Shown piece by piece: positions 56,579 through 64,000 of a stretch of 64,000 nucleotides of DNA. Every line of letters starts with the position of its first letter. Within the stretch, counting starts at the first letter, position 1. The DNA comes from Ignavibacteria bacterium (GTDB taxonomy: Bacteria; Bacteroidota; Ignavibacteria; Kapaibacteriales; UBA961), in assembly GCA_947491315.1 (NCBI GenBank), contig CANLII010000001.1, forward strand, positions 124,001 to 188,000. The letters run 5' to 3'. The notes beneath the pieces were generated by a model that had not been told where the DNA came from, ran no database searches, and saw nothing but the letters and a program-made list of their open reading frames with translations. A program made the position numbers and the translations under genes.

Positions 56579-58039
56579 ATGCGTACACCGCGAAATACCA
56601 CAAGACCAGGTGTGGGTACACCTCGACGAACATCACAACAACTTTCTCATTCCTCTCCTCATGACCATGAGAGATCTTCATATCATGATAAAATCAACCA
56701 TGAAAAATCATCCTATCATGAGAAATCATCAACCCCTGCAGTTATAAGTCAAGAAGATTCTTCTGCGGGTGTGATAATTATTGCAGAACTAAAATCGAAG
56801 AAAATTGTTGAACTAACTCGCATTGCAAAATCACTTGGTATTGAAGATTATAGTGATTTGCGAAAACAAGAACTTATTTTCAAGATCATAGAGGTTCAAG
56901 CTCAAAAGCAATCGAGAGATCAACAATCTGAGGGTACGCTTGGTGAAGGGGTATTGGAGGTATTAGGAGATGGATATGGATTTTTAAGAGCAGCAGACTA
57001 TAATTACTTACCTTCTCCGGATGACATCTATGTATCGCCTTCTCAGATAAAGAAATTTGGTATGAGAACCGGTGATACCATTCGAGGACATGTAAGACCT
57101 CCAAAAGAAGGCGAAAGATTCTTCGCATTACTGAAAGTTGATTCAATCAATTTTGTTTCTCCTGATGTCATGCGCGACAGAACTATCTTCGACAATCTTA
57201 CTCCATTATATCCTGATACGAAGCTTGTGTTGGAAACAACAAGAGCTGAATATCCGATGCGTATCATTGATTTGCTTGCGCCAATAGGTAAAGGTCAAAG
57301 AGGGTTGATAGTTTCTCCACCTAAATCCGGAAAGACTGTTTTATTGCAGAAAGTTGCCAATAGCATAGCAAGAAATCATCCAGAGGTGAAACTTATTGTT
57401 TTGCTCATCGATGAAAGACCTGAAGAAGTTACCGACATGCAAAGATCTGTTCGAGCAGAAGTGATTTCCTCAACTTTCGATGAACCACCCGAAAGACATG
57501 TTCAAGTTGCTGATATGGTTTTAGAAAAGGCAAAAAGACTCGTTGAAGCAAAGCAAGATGTTGTTATCCTATTAGATTCAATAACCAGATTGGCAAGAGC
57601 CCACAATACTGTTGTTCCACATTCTGGAAAGATACTATCTGGTGGAGTTGACGCAAATGCTCTTCAAAAGCCCAAAAGATTTTTTGGAGCCGCCCGAAAC
57701 ATTGAAGAGGGAGGATCTCTGACAATTATAGCAACTGCATTGATTGATACTGGGTCCAGAATGGATGAAGTGATCTTTGAGGAATTCAAGGGAACAGGTA
57801 ATATGGAATTGGTTCTAGATCGAAAACTTGCAGAAAGAAGAATATATCCTGCTATTGATGTGAATAAATCTAGTACAAGACATGATGAGTTATTATTGAC
57901 AAATGAAGAACTTGCTCGAGTCTGGATTCTGCGAAAAGTACTTAGTGAATTCTCAAGTATCGAAGCAATGGAATTATTGCTTTCAAAACTGGAGAGTACA
58001 AAAGATAATAGAGAATTTCTACAAGTAATGAATTCCTAA
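56579..58039 (+). CDS. rho: Transcription termination factor Rho
   Basis: A 486-residue RNA-dependent ATPase ending transcription. An N-terminal low-complexity extension (residues 1-60, with repeated [11 protein letters not shown]-like units) precedes the Rho N-domain helical segment ([19 protein letters not shown]). The RNA-binding cold-shock-like domain ([15 protein letters not shown]) follows, then the ATPase domain with Walker [30 protein letters not shown] and [11 protein letters not shown] (the R/Q-loop region). The C-terminus [10 protein letters not shown] is typical. It starts 110 bases after a clear promoter. Confidence 0.96.
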   Translation: MRTPRNTTRPGVGTPRRTSQQLSHSSPHDHERSSYHDKINHEKSSYHEKSSTPAVISQEDSSAGVIIIAELKSKKIVELTRIAKSLGIEDYSDLRKQELIFKIIEVQAQKQSRDQQSEGTLGEGVLEVLGDGYGFLRAADYNYLPSPDDIYVSPSQIKKFGMRTGDTIRGHVRPPKEGERFFALLKVDSINFVSPDVMRDRTIFDNLTPLYPDTKLVLETTRAEYPMRIIDLLAPIGKGQRGLIVSPPKSGKTVLLQKVANSIARNHPEVKLIVLLIDERPEEVTDMQRSVRAEVISSTFDEPPERHVQVADMVLEKAKRLVEAKQDVVILLDSITRLARAHNTVVPHSGKILSGGVDANALQKPKRFFGAARNIEEGGSLTIIATALIDTGSRMDEVIFEEFKGTGNMELVLDRKLAERRIYPAIDVNKSSTRHDELLLTNEELARVWILRKVLSEFSSIEAMELLLSKLESTKDNREFLQVMNS

Positions 58040-58067
58040 TTATTACCAATGGATACATCTGTTTGAT

Positions 58068-59210
58068 ATGATATCAGAGTTACTTTATTGGAAAATGTGG
58101 TTTATCACTTTCAGCTTGATTGTGATAGCAATAGTGTCACTTTACAATCTCTTCACATTTGTTCGTGTCAAAAGAGTACTCGAGATTGATAGTCAAGCTC
58201 CATTTGTATCAATACTTGTTCCTGCGAGAAATGAAGAACGAGGAATCAGAGAGTGTATCGATAGTTTATGTAATCAGGTGTATTCATCCTATGAAGTATT
58301 GGTTCTTGATGATGGTTCAACTGATTCAACGCCCGATATACTACAGGAATTGAAAAAACAATATCCGGATTTACTTACCATTATTACTGGTATCTCTTTA
58401 CCAAAAGATTGGATTGGAAAATCTCATGCATGCCATCAATTATCAATGAAAGCAAAAGGTGAGTATTTACTATTTACGGATGCAGATACAATTCATTCTC
58501 CGTATTCTGTTGTTTCATTAGTAAGAACTTCCAGGCATTATCAAGCAGATCTACTTACGGCAGTTCCAAATCAGAAATTATCTTCTTTTTGGGAACATCT
58601 CATGATTCCGTTCATGCATGTTTTATATCACGGATACTTACCTAATTCGTTGATTTATTCTAGTTACGATAGTAGATTTTCCGCTGCAAATGGGCAGATA
58701 ATGCTTTTTAGATATGATGCATATCAAGAGATTGACGGACATAGAAGTGTAAAATCCAGTTTGGTTGAAGATATTGATATAGCAAAAAAAGTAAAACAGA
58801 ATAAAAGAAAGGTAGTTTTAGCAAATGCCATTGATATAGTTTCTTGTAGCATGTATAATGGTTTTGAAGAAGTATTCCTGGGTTTTTCGAAGAATTTCTA
58901 TTCCGGATTATCTGAAAAAATCCCCATATTCCTTTTCTTTATTGTTCATTTTTTTACAGCATATGTATTGCCTCCAATTATATGTATCTATGCAATGATC
59001 AGTGGAAACATGGAACTCATGCGATGGGGACTATTATTGACAATACTTGGTATGTTCATCCGTTTAAGCTCAACCATTCAGTTTTCTTTACCTTTCTTTC
59101 ATGTTTTCCTTCAACCATTGAGTGCACTTTTTGCTATCGTAATTGCAGGAAATTCATTTCTTTGGTCTTTACCACACAGTGGTAGAAAATGGAAGGGAAG
59201 AACATATTGA
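58068..59210 (+). CDS. Family 2 glycosyltransferase, membrane-bound
   Basis: A 380-residue GT2 enzyme. A hydrophobic segment at the N-terminus is followed by the GT-A domain (VSILVPARNEERGIRECIDSL, EVLVLDDGSTDSTP) with the metal-binding FTDADT, and by VEDIDIAKKVKQ as the usual E-D acceptor motif. The C-terminal third has about four membrane segments. The layout resembles carotenoid glycosyltransferases such as CrtQ/CruC, but also other GT2 enzymes acting on lipids. The acceptor cannot be told from sequence and no carotenoid genes are nearby. Confidence 0.8.
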   Translation: MISELLYWKMWFITFSLIVIAIVSLYNLFTFVRVKRVLEIDSQAPFVSILVPARNEERGIRECIDSLCNQVYSSYEVLVLDDGSTDSTPDILQELKKQYPDLLTIITGISLPKDWIGKSHACHQLSMKAKGEYLLFTDADTIHSPYSVVSLVRTSRHYQADLLTAVPNQKLSSFWEHLMIPFMHVLYHGYLPNSLIYSSYDSRFSAANGQIMLFRYDAYQEIDGHRSVKSSLVEDIDIAKKVKQNKRKVVLANAIDIVSCSMYNGFEEVFLGFSKNFYSGLSEKIPIFLFFIVHFFTAYVLPPIICIYAMISGNMELMRWGLLLTILGMFIRLSSTIQFSLPFFHVFLQPLSALFAIVIAGNSFLWSLPHSGRKWKGRTY

Positions 59211-59230
59211 ACATAGAATAAAGTGATGAT

Positions 59231-59623
59231 ATGCTTGATGTACTAATGGATATACTTCTTTTCAGATTGCATAAGAGAAGTTATGACAACAAAACTCCTA
59301 AATTAACAACCGGTACAATTGTTTTTGGAGGTTTGATAAGACTCTCAATCATTGTCATGAGCACTTGGTGGATTTCTGATTTCTGGGAATTTCATCAGTT
59401 CTGGCCTATTTTTGCAATCATGGTTATTATGATTGTATTTTACCCAGCATATCGAGAAATGTCCATCTTTTCAAATACGGTAGAATCTCTCAAAGAGTCC
59501 ACTTTATGTGGCAGTTGCATACACTTCGAACCATCCGCTCAAATCTGTTCTAGATATGATGAACATATAACCGAGGAACATATTCCTTGCGAAGGAATGG
59601 ATTGGGAACCACATTCACACTAA
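59231..59623 (+). CDS. Small membrane protein with a C-terminal cysteine motif
   Basis: A 130-residue protein that I do not recognise. It has two hydrophobic segments (about residues 28-50 and 60-78) and then a soluble tail with four cysteines in the order C-x-x-C (TLCGSCIHFEP), C (QICSRY) and C (HIPCEGMD), plus several His and Glu. This could bind a metal or an iron-sulfur cluster. It lies 20 bases after the glycosyltransferase and five bases before the pseudouridine synthase gene, so it may share a transcript. Function unknown. Confidence 0.55.
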   Translation: MLDVLMDILLFRLHKRSYDNKTPKLTTGTIVFGGLIRLSIIVMSTWWISDFWEFHQFWPIFAIMVIMIVFYPAYREMSIFSNTVESLKESTLCGSCIHFEPSAQICSRYDEHITEEHIPCEGMDWEPHSH

Positions 59624-59627
59624 ATTC

Positions 59628-60386
59628 ATGAAACCAGATATACTATTTGAGGATGAGTCAATCGTCATAGTTTCGAAACCTGCAGGAATGCTCACTATTC
59701 CCGATAGATTCGATAAAGACTTTCCGAATATCCGAACATTTTTGATTAATCAATATAATGAGATTTTCACGGTTCATAGATTAGATCGTGATACCAGCGG
59801 AGTTTTGGTATTTGCCAAGAACGCTGAAGCTCATAAACATTTAAGCATGCAATTTGAACATCAACAAGTGCAAAAAACCTACTTGGCAATTGTAAGGGGA
59901 ATTATTTCAAAAGATGATCAAGATATAGATATACCATTGATTGCCGACACGAGAAAAAAAGGCTTGATGAGGCCTTCCGCCAGAGGGAAGGAATCATTCA
60001 CTTCAGTACATGTTGCTCAAAGATTTAGAATGGCATCGTTATTGGAATGTAAACCCAAAACAGGGAGATTGCATCAGATACGCGTCCACTTATCAGCAAT
60101 AGGATATCCTTTACTTGTTGATCCGGATTATGGAAATAATGCTGAATTCAAATTGTCAACAATCAAGAAAAAGTTTAATGTAAAGAAACATCAAGAGGAG
60201 AGACCATTATTGATTCGCACTCCACTTCATTCATCCTCACTGGAGTTCACACATCCATTAACATCTGAGTCTGTAAAATTTACAGCAGAAATGCCAAAGG
60301 ATATGTCAGCTACAATCAATGTTCTCAATAAGTATGCACCATATAAAACGTTTGATTCTCTAAGTTCATATGATGAATGGTTATGA
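59628..60386 (+). CDS. RluA-family pseudouridine synthase
   Basis: A 252-residue enzyme that isomerises uridine to pseudouridine in rRNA or tRNA. The catalytic motif HRLDRDTSGVLVFAKN (catalytic Asp after R-L) lies at about residues 47-62, and the substrate-binding RLHQIRVHLSAIGYPL at about 146-161. The N-terminal S4 domain of many RluA/RluD proteins is absent. The target site is unknown. Its end overlaps the convergent pyrE stop by six bases. Confidence 0.9.
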   Translation: MKPDILFEDESIVIVSKPAGMLTIPDRFDKDFPNIRTFLINQYNEIFTVHRLDRDTSGVLVFAKNAEAHKHLSMQFEHQQVQKTYLAIVRGIISKDDQDIDIPLIADTRKKGLMRPSARGKESFTSVHVAQRFRMASLLECKPKTGRLHQIRVHLSAIGYPLLVDPDYGNNAEFKLSTIKKKFNVKKHQEERPLLIRTPLHSSSLEFTHPLTSESVKFTAEMPKDMSATINVLNKYAPYKTFDSLSSYDEWL

Positions 60387-60911
60387 TGCCACTGAATGTT
60401 TTAACTCTTCCATCGTAAAGAGCGAGATAAGTGGGATACCGGATTTTTCAAGTGCTTCAACTCCACCTTGCTGTCTGTTTATCACACATATACAACAAAG
60501 TATTTCAGCTCCTGCATTTCTGAGATCTTCTGTACTAAGAATTACTTGGCCACCACTTGTGATAACATCTTCAATGATGACTATTTTCTTTCCCCTGATA
60601 TCAGCACCTTCATTTACTTTTCTCGTACCATAATCTTTTGCTTTCTTTCTAATGAAAGCTGCAGGTAACTTTGTGTGTAAACTCATTGATGTTGCTATAG
60701 GTATTCCCCCCATTTCAAGACCTGCCAATACCTCACATTCAGAAGGTATGAGCTCACTCATTTTTTCTGCAATGGCTTGAAGTAAATCCGGCTGGCTTTC
60801 AAAAAGATATTTGTCAAAGTACTCATTACTAGTTTGTCCGGATCGTAAAAGGAACTCACCAGTTAAATGTGATATGTTGAAAATCCTCTTGGCTAGTTCT
60901 GCTCTTTCCAT
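60381..60911 (-). CDS. pyrE: Orotate phosphoribosyltransferase
   Basis: A 176-residue enzyme making orotidine 5'-phosphate from orotate and PRPP in pyrimidine synthesis. The PRPP-binding motif IVIIEDVITSGGQ is at about residues 109-121, and FIRKKAKDYGTRKVNEGA provides the flexible loop region. The N-terminal SGQTSNEYFDKYLFES is the orotate-binding part. It is monocistronic on the minus strand and ends inside the RluA-type gene. The assignment is secure. Confidence 0.95.
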   Translation of the reverse strand: MERAELAKRIFNISHLTGEFLLRSGQTSNEYFDKYLFESQPDLLQAIAEKMSELIPSECEVLAGLEMGGIPIATSMSLHTKLPAAFIRKKAKDYGTRKVNEGADIRGKKIVIIEDVITSGGQVILSTEDLRNAGAEILCCICVINRQQGGVEALEKSGIPLISLFTMEELKHSVAS

Positions 60912-60932
60912 GTTTCTCTTACCTTATATTCG

Positions 60933-60960
60933 TTGATAAATACAAATTACTCTATTTTTG
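60933..60960 (+). promoter_or_regulatory. Possible promoter of the PgsA-PgpA fusion gene
   Basis: TTG (60933-60935), a 17-base spacer and TATTTTTG (60953-60960) resemble the Bacteroidota promoter with a somewhat short spacer. The start codon follows 24 bases later. Confidence 0.45.
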
Positions 60961-60984
60961 TGATGTCACATTCTAAAAATCCGA

Positions 60985-62028
60985 ATGAATTATTCACTGC
61001 CTAATCTCTTAAGTCTCCTCAGAGTATTCATTGCACCTATTGTGTATCAGATGATCATATCAAGTGATACAACTTTCATATTTTATGCTTTGATTATTTT
61101 TTCTGTGGGAGCAATCACAGATTATCTAGACGGTTTTCTTGCCCGAAAGTGGGGAGATACTTCCTCATTTGGTTCTTTTTTAGATCCAATAGCAGATAAA
61201 ATATTAACTAACTCCGCTTTACTTGCGCTTATGTCTATTCATATTATAGATGTATGGATGATTGCGATTATTATTGCTAGAGATGTTCTCATGACATTAT
61301 TGAGAGTGTATGCTGATCGAGTTGATAGACCTATAAAAACATCGATAACGGCAAAAATCAAAACTGCAATACAATTAATATTTACTATAGGTATTTTGTT
61401 CCTTTTATCGTTTGATACACATGGGGAATATTTATCGAAATGGGATTCAATCGTTGATATAACAATTTGGAGTATAGTTACTTTAACAGTGTTTACCTCA
61501 TTTGAGTATATCGTACAGAACAGAGAATTGATACGGTTATTGATGAAAGAACCACTGTTGCCAGGTATTCATACTATGATTGCAACTTTTCTTGGAATAG
61601 GATTTAGTCCTTTGGCTCCTGGTACTGTTGCTTCATTCTCGGCATTGCTAGTATTACTCTTTCCTATAACACATTTTCAATTATTTCTTCTTTCATCTAT
61701 AACATTCTTCGTTTCAATACCATCGATTACATTTATTGAAAGTACATATGGTGATGATGCATCAATCATTGTCATTGATGAAGTGATTGGAGTATGGTTG
61801 ATTCTTTCGATTCCTATCATTTCTCATTCCCCAATGTCTGTATTTATTTCAATAGTGATTTTTCGAATATTTGATATTATAAAACCATTTCCTATCAATG
61901 TAATCAATAGACAAAAAGGTCCTATATGGGTATTGGCTGATGATATACTAGCTGCTATATTCACAATCTTCATAATGTTTACTTTCACAATCTTACAAAT
62001 CGGCTCAAATCTACTATTCATGCGGTAA
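60985..62028 (+). CDS. Fusion of phosphatidylglycerophosphate synthase and phosphatidylglycerophosphatase A
   Basis: A 347-residue membrane protein made of two enzymes of successive steps in phosphatidylglycerol synthesis. Residues 1-180 are a CDP-alcohol phosphotransferase with the complete motif TDYLDGFLARKWGDTSSFG followed by LDPIADK. Residues 195-340 are PgpA-like: GFSPLAPGTVASFSA, IIVIDEVIGVW, FRIFDIIKPFPI and a WVLADDILAA end. The active-site aspartates of PgpA appear present. The fused protein could convert CDP-diacylglycerol plus glycerol-3-phosphate directly to phosphatidylglycerol. A separate pgsA lies at 37707. The fusion is directly visible; channelling is inference. Confidence 0.85.
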   Translation: MNYSLPNLLSLLRVFIAPIVYQMIISSDTTFIFYALIIFSVGAITDYLDGFLARKWGDTSSFGSFLDPIADKILTNSALLALMSIHIIDVWMIAIIIARDVLMTLLRVYADRVDRPIKTSITAKIKTAIQLIFTIGILFLLSFDTHGEYLSKWDSIVDITIWSIVTLTVFTSFEYIVQNRELIRLLMKEPLLPGIHTMIATFLGIGFSPLAPGTVASFSALLVLLFPITHFQLFLLSSITFFVSIPSITFIESTYGDDASIIVIDEVIGVWLILSIPIISHSPMSVFISIVIFRIFDIIKPFPINVINRQKGPIWVLADDILAAIFTIFIMFTFTILQIGSNLLFMR

Positions 62029-62140
62029 GTGAAAGATTAAAAAATGCAATTATTTCAAAAAGTATTTGGGATTTATACTATCTATATGCTAAATTGCAAA
62101 TGTAATTCGTTATCACATAATGTCTTTATGGAGTAGTTCA

Positions 62141-62443
62141 ATGAATAAACAAGAACTCATTGCTGCAGTTGCCGAAGACACTGGCATGTCAAAAGTTGCT
62201 GCTGAAAGAGCAGTAAACAGTGTTTTTGAAAATGTCACTGCACAACTAGGTGTTGGTGAGTCTGTTGCTCTTCTAGGGTTTGGTACTTTTGGTGCAAGTC
62301 ATCGCAAGGCACGTGAAGGCGTGAATCCTCGCACTGGCGAACCTTTAAAGATTCCTGCACGTAATGTTCCGAAGTTTTCACCCGGAAAAGCATTGAAAGA
62401 GATCGTAAATTCTCCAAAAGCTAAAAAAGCAATGAAGAAATGA
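62141..62443 (+). CDS. hup: HU-family DNA-binding protein
   Basis: A 100-residue nucleoid protein (a frame from 62120 would add seven residues). The N-terminal helices (MNKQELIAAVAEDTGMSKVA) and the beta-arm region (GFGTFGASHRKAREGVNPRTGEPLKIPARNVPKFSPGKALK) are typical of HU. The lysine-rich tail (NSPKAKKAMKK) resembles HU of Bacteroidota. Followed by a strong terminator, so it is a single-gene unit. Confidence 0.95.
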   Translation: MNKQELIAAVAEDTGMSKVAAERAVNSVFENVTAQLGVGESVALLGFGTFGASHRKAREGVNPRTGEPLKIPARNVPKFSPGKALKEIVNSPKAKKAMKK

Positions 62444-62465
62444 TGATCTGTTTTGCAAGTCATAA

Positions 62466-62498
62466 GCCGTTTCCTTTATGGGGAAGCGGTTTTTTTTT
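62466..62498 (+). terminator. Rho-independent terminator of the HU gene
   Basis: An 8-bp stem (ccgtttcc / ggaagcgg, one G-T pair) with a seven-base loop is followed by T9. It lies 23 bases after the HU stop and ends about 15 bases before pyrB. Confidence 0.88.
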
Positions 62499-62512
62499 AT
62501 ACGGATTTTACC

Positions 62513-63440
62513 ATGAAATCATTACTTGATATTGGATCTTTATCTAAAAAAGAAGTTTCAGACATTTTTAGTGTTACATCGAGTTATCTTATTGATAAAA
62601 GAGATGATCTATTGCTAGGAAAACAGATAGTCATTGGATTTTTTGAGTCTTCAACACGCACAAGAATTTCATTCGATCTTGCTGTTCAGCGAATGGGTGG
62701 TAAGACAATACAATTCTTGGCACAAGGAAGTAGTATATCAAAAGGAGAATCTTTTGTTGATACAATACATACATTGAATCAGTTTGGCATTGATGGCTGG
62801 ATCATTCGACATAATCATGCTCTTGCTCCAGGTCTTGTCGCTACTGAAACTCAATTACCTGTGATCAATGCAGGGGATGGATCTCATCAACATCCAACAC
62901 AAGAAATGCTCGATGCATATACGATATCAAGGCATTTAGGTGATTTGGCAGGTAAGAATATACTGATAGTGGGCGATATTCTTCACAGCAGTGTAGCTCG
63001 CTCAGAAAGTGATATATTATCACGATATTCTTCACAGCAGGGTAGCTCGCTCAGAAATGGATATATTATCATTATTGGGAGCCACGGTTGGAATATGTGC
63101 GCCTGGCACATTATTACCAAAAGGATTGAATTTACATACCTATTTCCCGACTTTGCATCATGGTATGCAATGGGCTGATGCAGTGATTATGTTACGCATT
63201 CAAAAGGAGAGAATGGTATCTGGGATAATCCCATCCGAGGATGAATACCAAAAGTATTTTGGAATGAATGAAGCTATTGTAAAAAAATATTCAAATGTAT
63301 TGGTACTGCATCCCGGACCCGCAAATTATGGAGTGGAATTTTCAATGGAATGCATGAATTACAAAAATGTATTGGTACGAGAGCAAGTAAAGAATGGACT
63401 TGCATTAAGAATGGCAGTACTTAAACATTGTTTCGTTTGA
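62513..63440 (+). pseudogene. pyrB: Aspartate carbamoyltransferase, frame broken by a 49-bp tandem duplication
   Basis: The product would join carbamoyl phosphate and aspartate in pyrimidine synthesis. The first part (62513 to about 63023) reads SLLDIGSLSKKEVSDIF, FFESSTRTRISFDLA (carbamoyl-phosphate motif), then GSSISKGESFVDT, DGSHQHPTQEMLDA and VGDILHSSVARSE. The second part continues in another frame from HSRVARSEMDILSLLGATVG through PLHPGPANYGVEF-like VLHPGPANYGVEF to 63440. Two 49-base copies (62975-63023 and 63024-63072) cause a one-base frame change. Removing one copy restores a single frame of about 292 codons. It may be a real pseudogene or an assembly fault. Confidence 0.87.
62975..63072 (+). 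repeat. 49-bp tandem duplication inside pyrB
   Basis: Copies 62975-63023 and 63024-63072 differ at about four positions, mostly G/T swaps. The second copy encodes the family-typical HSRVARS; the first gives HSSVARS. 49 is not a multiple of three, hence the frame change. Confidence 0.95.
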
Positions 63441-64000
63441 TTACCAATCATTTTCTGCAAGAACTATGATTTTATCTTCTTCGAAAAATGTAAAGTTCTT
63501 GGTCTTATCGGGATTAACAATAACACCTTGATCGAGAGCATCTTCATCATATTTTGAAAGCAATCTACAACCAATTGCTATTTCATTCTTTCTTCTTGCA
63601 GATTCAACAACGGTAAAAAAGTTTATTGGTTTACGTAATTCAACATAATCAGAAGCAGGCTTGAGATATACCTCAGAGCCTTCTGATCTAAATAAATCCT
63701 CAAACACCAATGCCAATGCTTTTTCTTCAGATACTTGGGACAGCATCAAAGAATTCAACTTATCACTAACAACAAAATCATCAGCTCTGGTTACTTTGAC
63801 CAACTCACGATTTCTGATGTCTAACATTTGAGAAACAATTGAAAACGGATGACCTGATTTTTCTGCGATATCACGCAAATGCAAGAGAGTGAAAATAGTT
63901 CTCGCATCTGATTCTTGAATATTATTGGTAATTGAATGACTCAGAATGATGATATGATCATAGGTCTCGCAGTCAAGTGAATCGAGAACTCTACGATTAC
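63441..64000 (-). CDS. CASTOR/POLLUX-related ion-channel protein, C-terminal part (runs off the window)
   Basis: Partial gene: the C-terminal 186 codons are visible. The frame is open to the window edge, so an ATG at 63884 is internal. Segments VLDSLDCETYDHIIILSHS, DARTIFTLLHLRDIAEKSG, FSIVSQMLDIRNRELVKVTR and ADDFVVSDKLNSLMLSQVSEE match the regulatory (RCK-like) part of bacterial CASTOR/POLLUX-type channels. The end is GCRLLSKYDE to IIVLAENDW. The substrate ion is probably potassium or calcium by analogy with plant CASTOR/POLLUX; this is inference. It is convergent with pyrB. Confidence 0.8.
   Translation of the reverse strand, partial: NRRVLDSLDCETYDHIIILSHSITNNIQESDARTIFTLLHLRDIAEKSGHPFSIVSQMLDIRNRELVKVTRADDFVVSDKLNSLMLSQVSEEKALALVFEDLFRSEGSEVYLKPASDYVELRKPINFFTVVESARRKNEIAIGCRLLSKYDEDALDQGVIVNPDKTKNFTFFEEDKIIVLAENDW

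Noticed and set aside
63009-63440. A separate small gene
   Set aside because: It is the continuation of pyrB after the 49-bp duplication, not an independent gene.

Overview
The window is AT-rich bacterial chromosome carrying housekeeping genes of a Bacteroidota/Chlorobi-group (FCB) bacterium. Supporting markers are type IX secretion C-terminal sorting domains, a DUF1501/DUF1800 pair, an ExbB-ExbD-ExbD-TonB cluster followed by a PstS-like lipoprotein, FISUMP proteins, a Bacteroidota-type tyrosine integrase, and at least one TTG-N19-TAnnTTTG promoter. I would guess a Kapabacteria/Ignavibacteria relative, but the sequence alone does not prove that. No rRNA, tRNA or CRISPR was seen, and no stretch over 300 bases lacks a gene.

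Layout. 1-17.8 kb: mostly minus-strand core genes (ftsK end, acs, ribH, PHP phosphoesterase, proS, an OmpA-family protein, a 23S rRNA uracil methyltransferase, a YfhO-like membrane protein, mdh, a TPR protein). A plus-strand pair, a heme-motif outer-membrane barrel and a Rieske protein, sits among them. 17.88-23.41 kb: a 5.5-kb integrative element bounded by a perfect 21-bp direct repeat. It carries a tyrosine integrase, an excisionase-like HTH gene, a broken P4/D5-type primase and two FISUMP genes in repeat-bounded units. 23.4-28.5 kb: a metal-type TonB receptor operon and a 2-oxoacid dehydrogenase E2 gene. 28.6-39.3 kb: coaE, pssA, a TPR protein, the DUF1501/DUF1800 pair, a T9SS-exported propeller protein, pgsA and ftsY. 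39.4-51 kb: carB, prmC, the TonB energising cluster with TPR proteins, and birA. 51.2-56.4 kb: an Rrf2 regulator and sufBCDS. 56.5-64 kb: rho, a glycosyltransferase, an RluA-type synthase, pyrE, a PgsA-PgpA fusion, an HU gene, a pyrB broken by a 49-bp tandem duplication, and the end of a CASTOR/POLLUX-like channel gene.

How genes work together. Phospholipid synthesis is well represented: pssA, pgsA and a fused pgsA-pgpA that could perform two successive steps of phosphatidylglycerol synthesis. Pyrimidine synthesis is represented by carB, pyrB and pyrE. TonB/ExbBD can energise the TonB receptor. The Rrf2 protein probably controls the suf operon.

The most unusual part is the integrative element. 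Its att core overlaps the T-tract of the receptor operon's terminator and leaves that terminator intact. Its two FISUMP genes share an almost identical 160-bp 3' block (last codons, stop, consecutive hairpins) that runs into the 3' end of the integrase gene. This looks like duplicated cassettes or remote targets of a diversity-generating retroelement. Neither idea is proven, because no reverse transcriptase or template repeat lies in the window.
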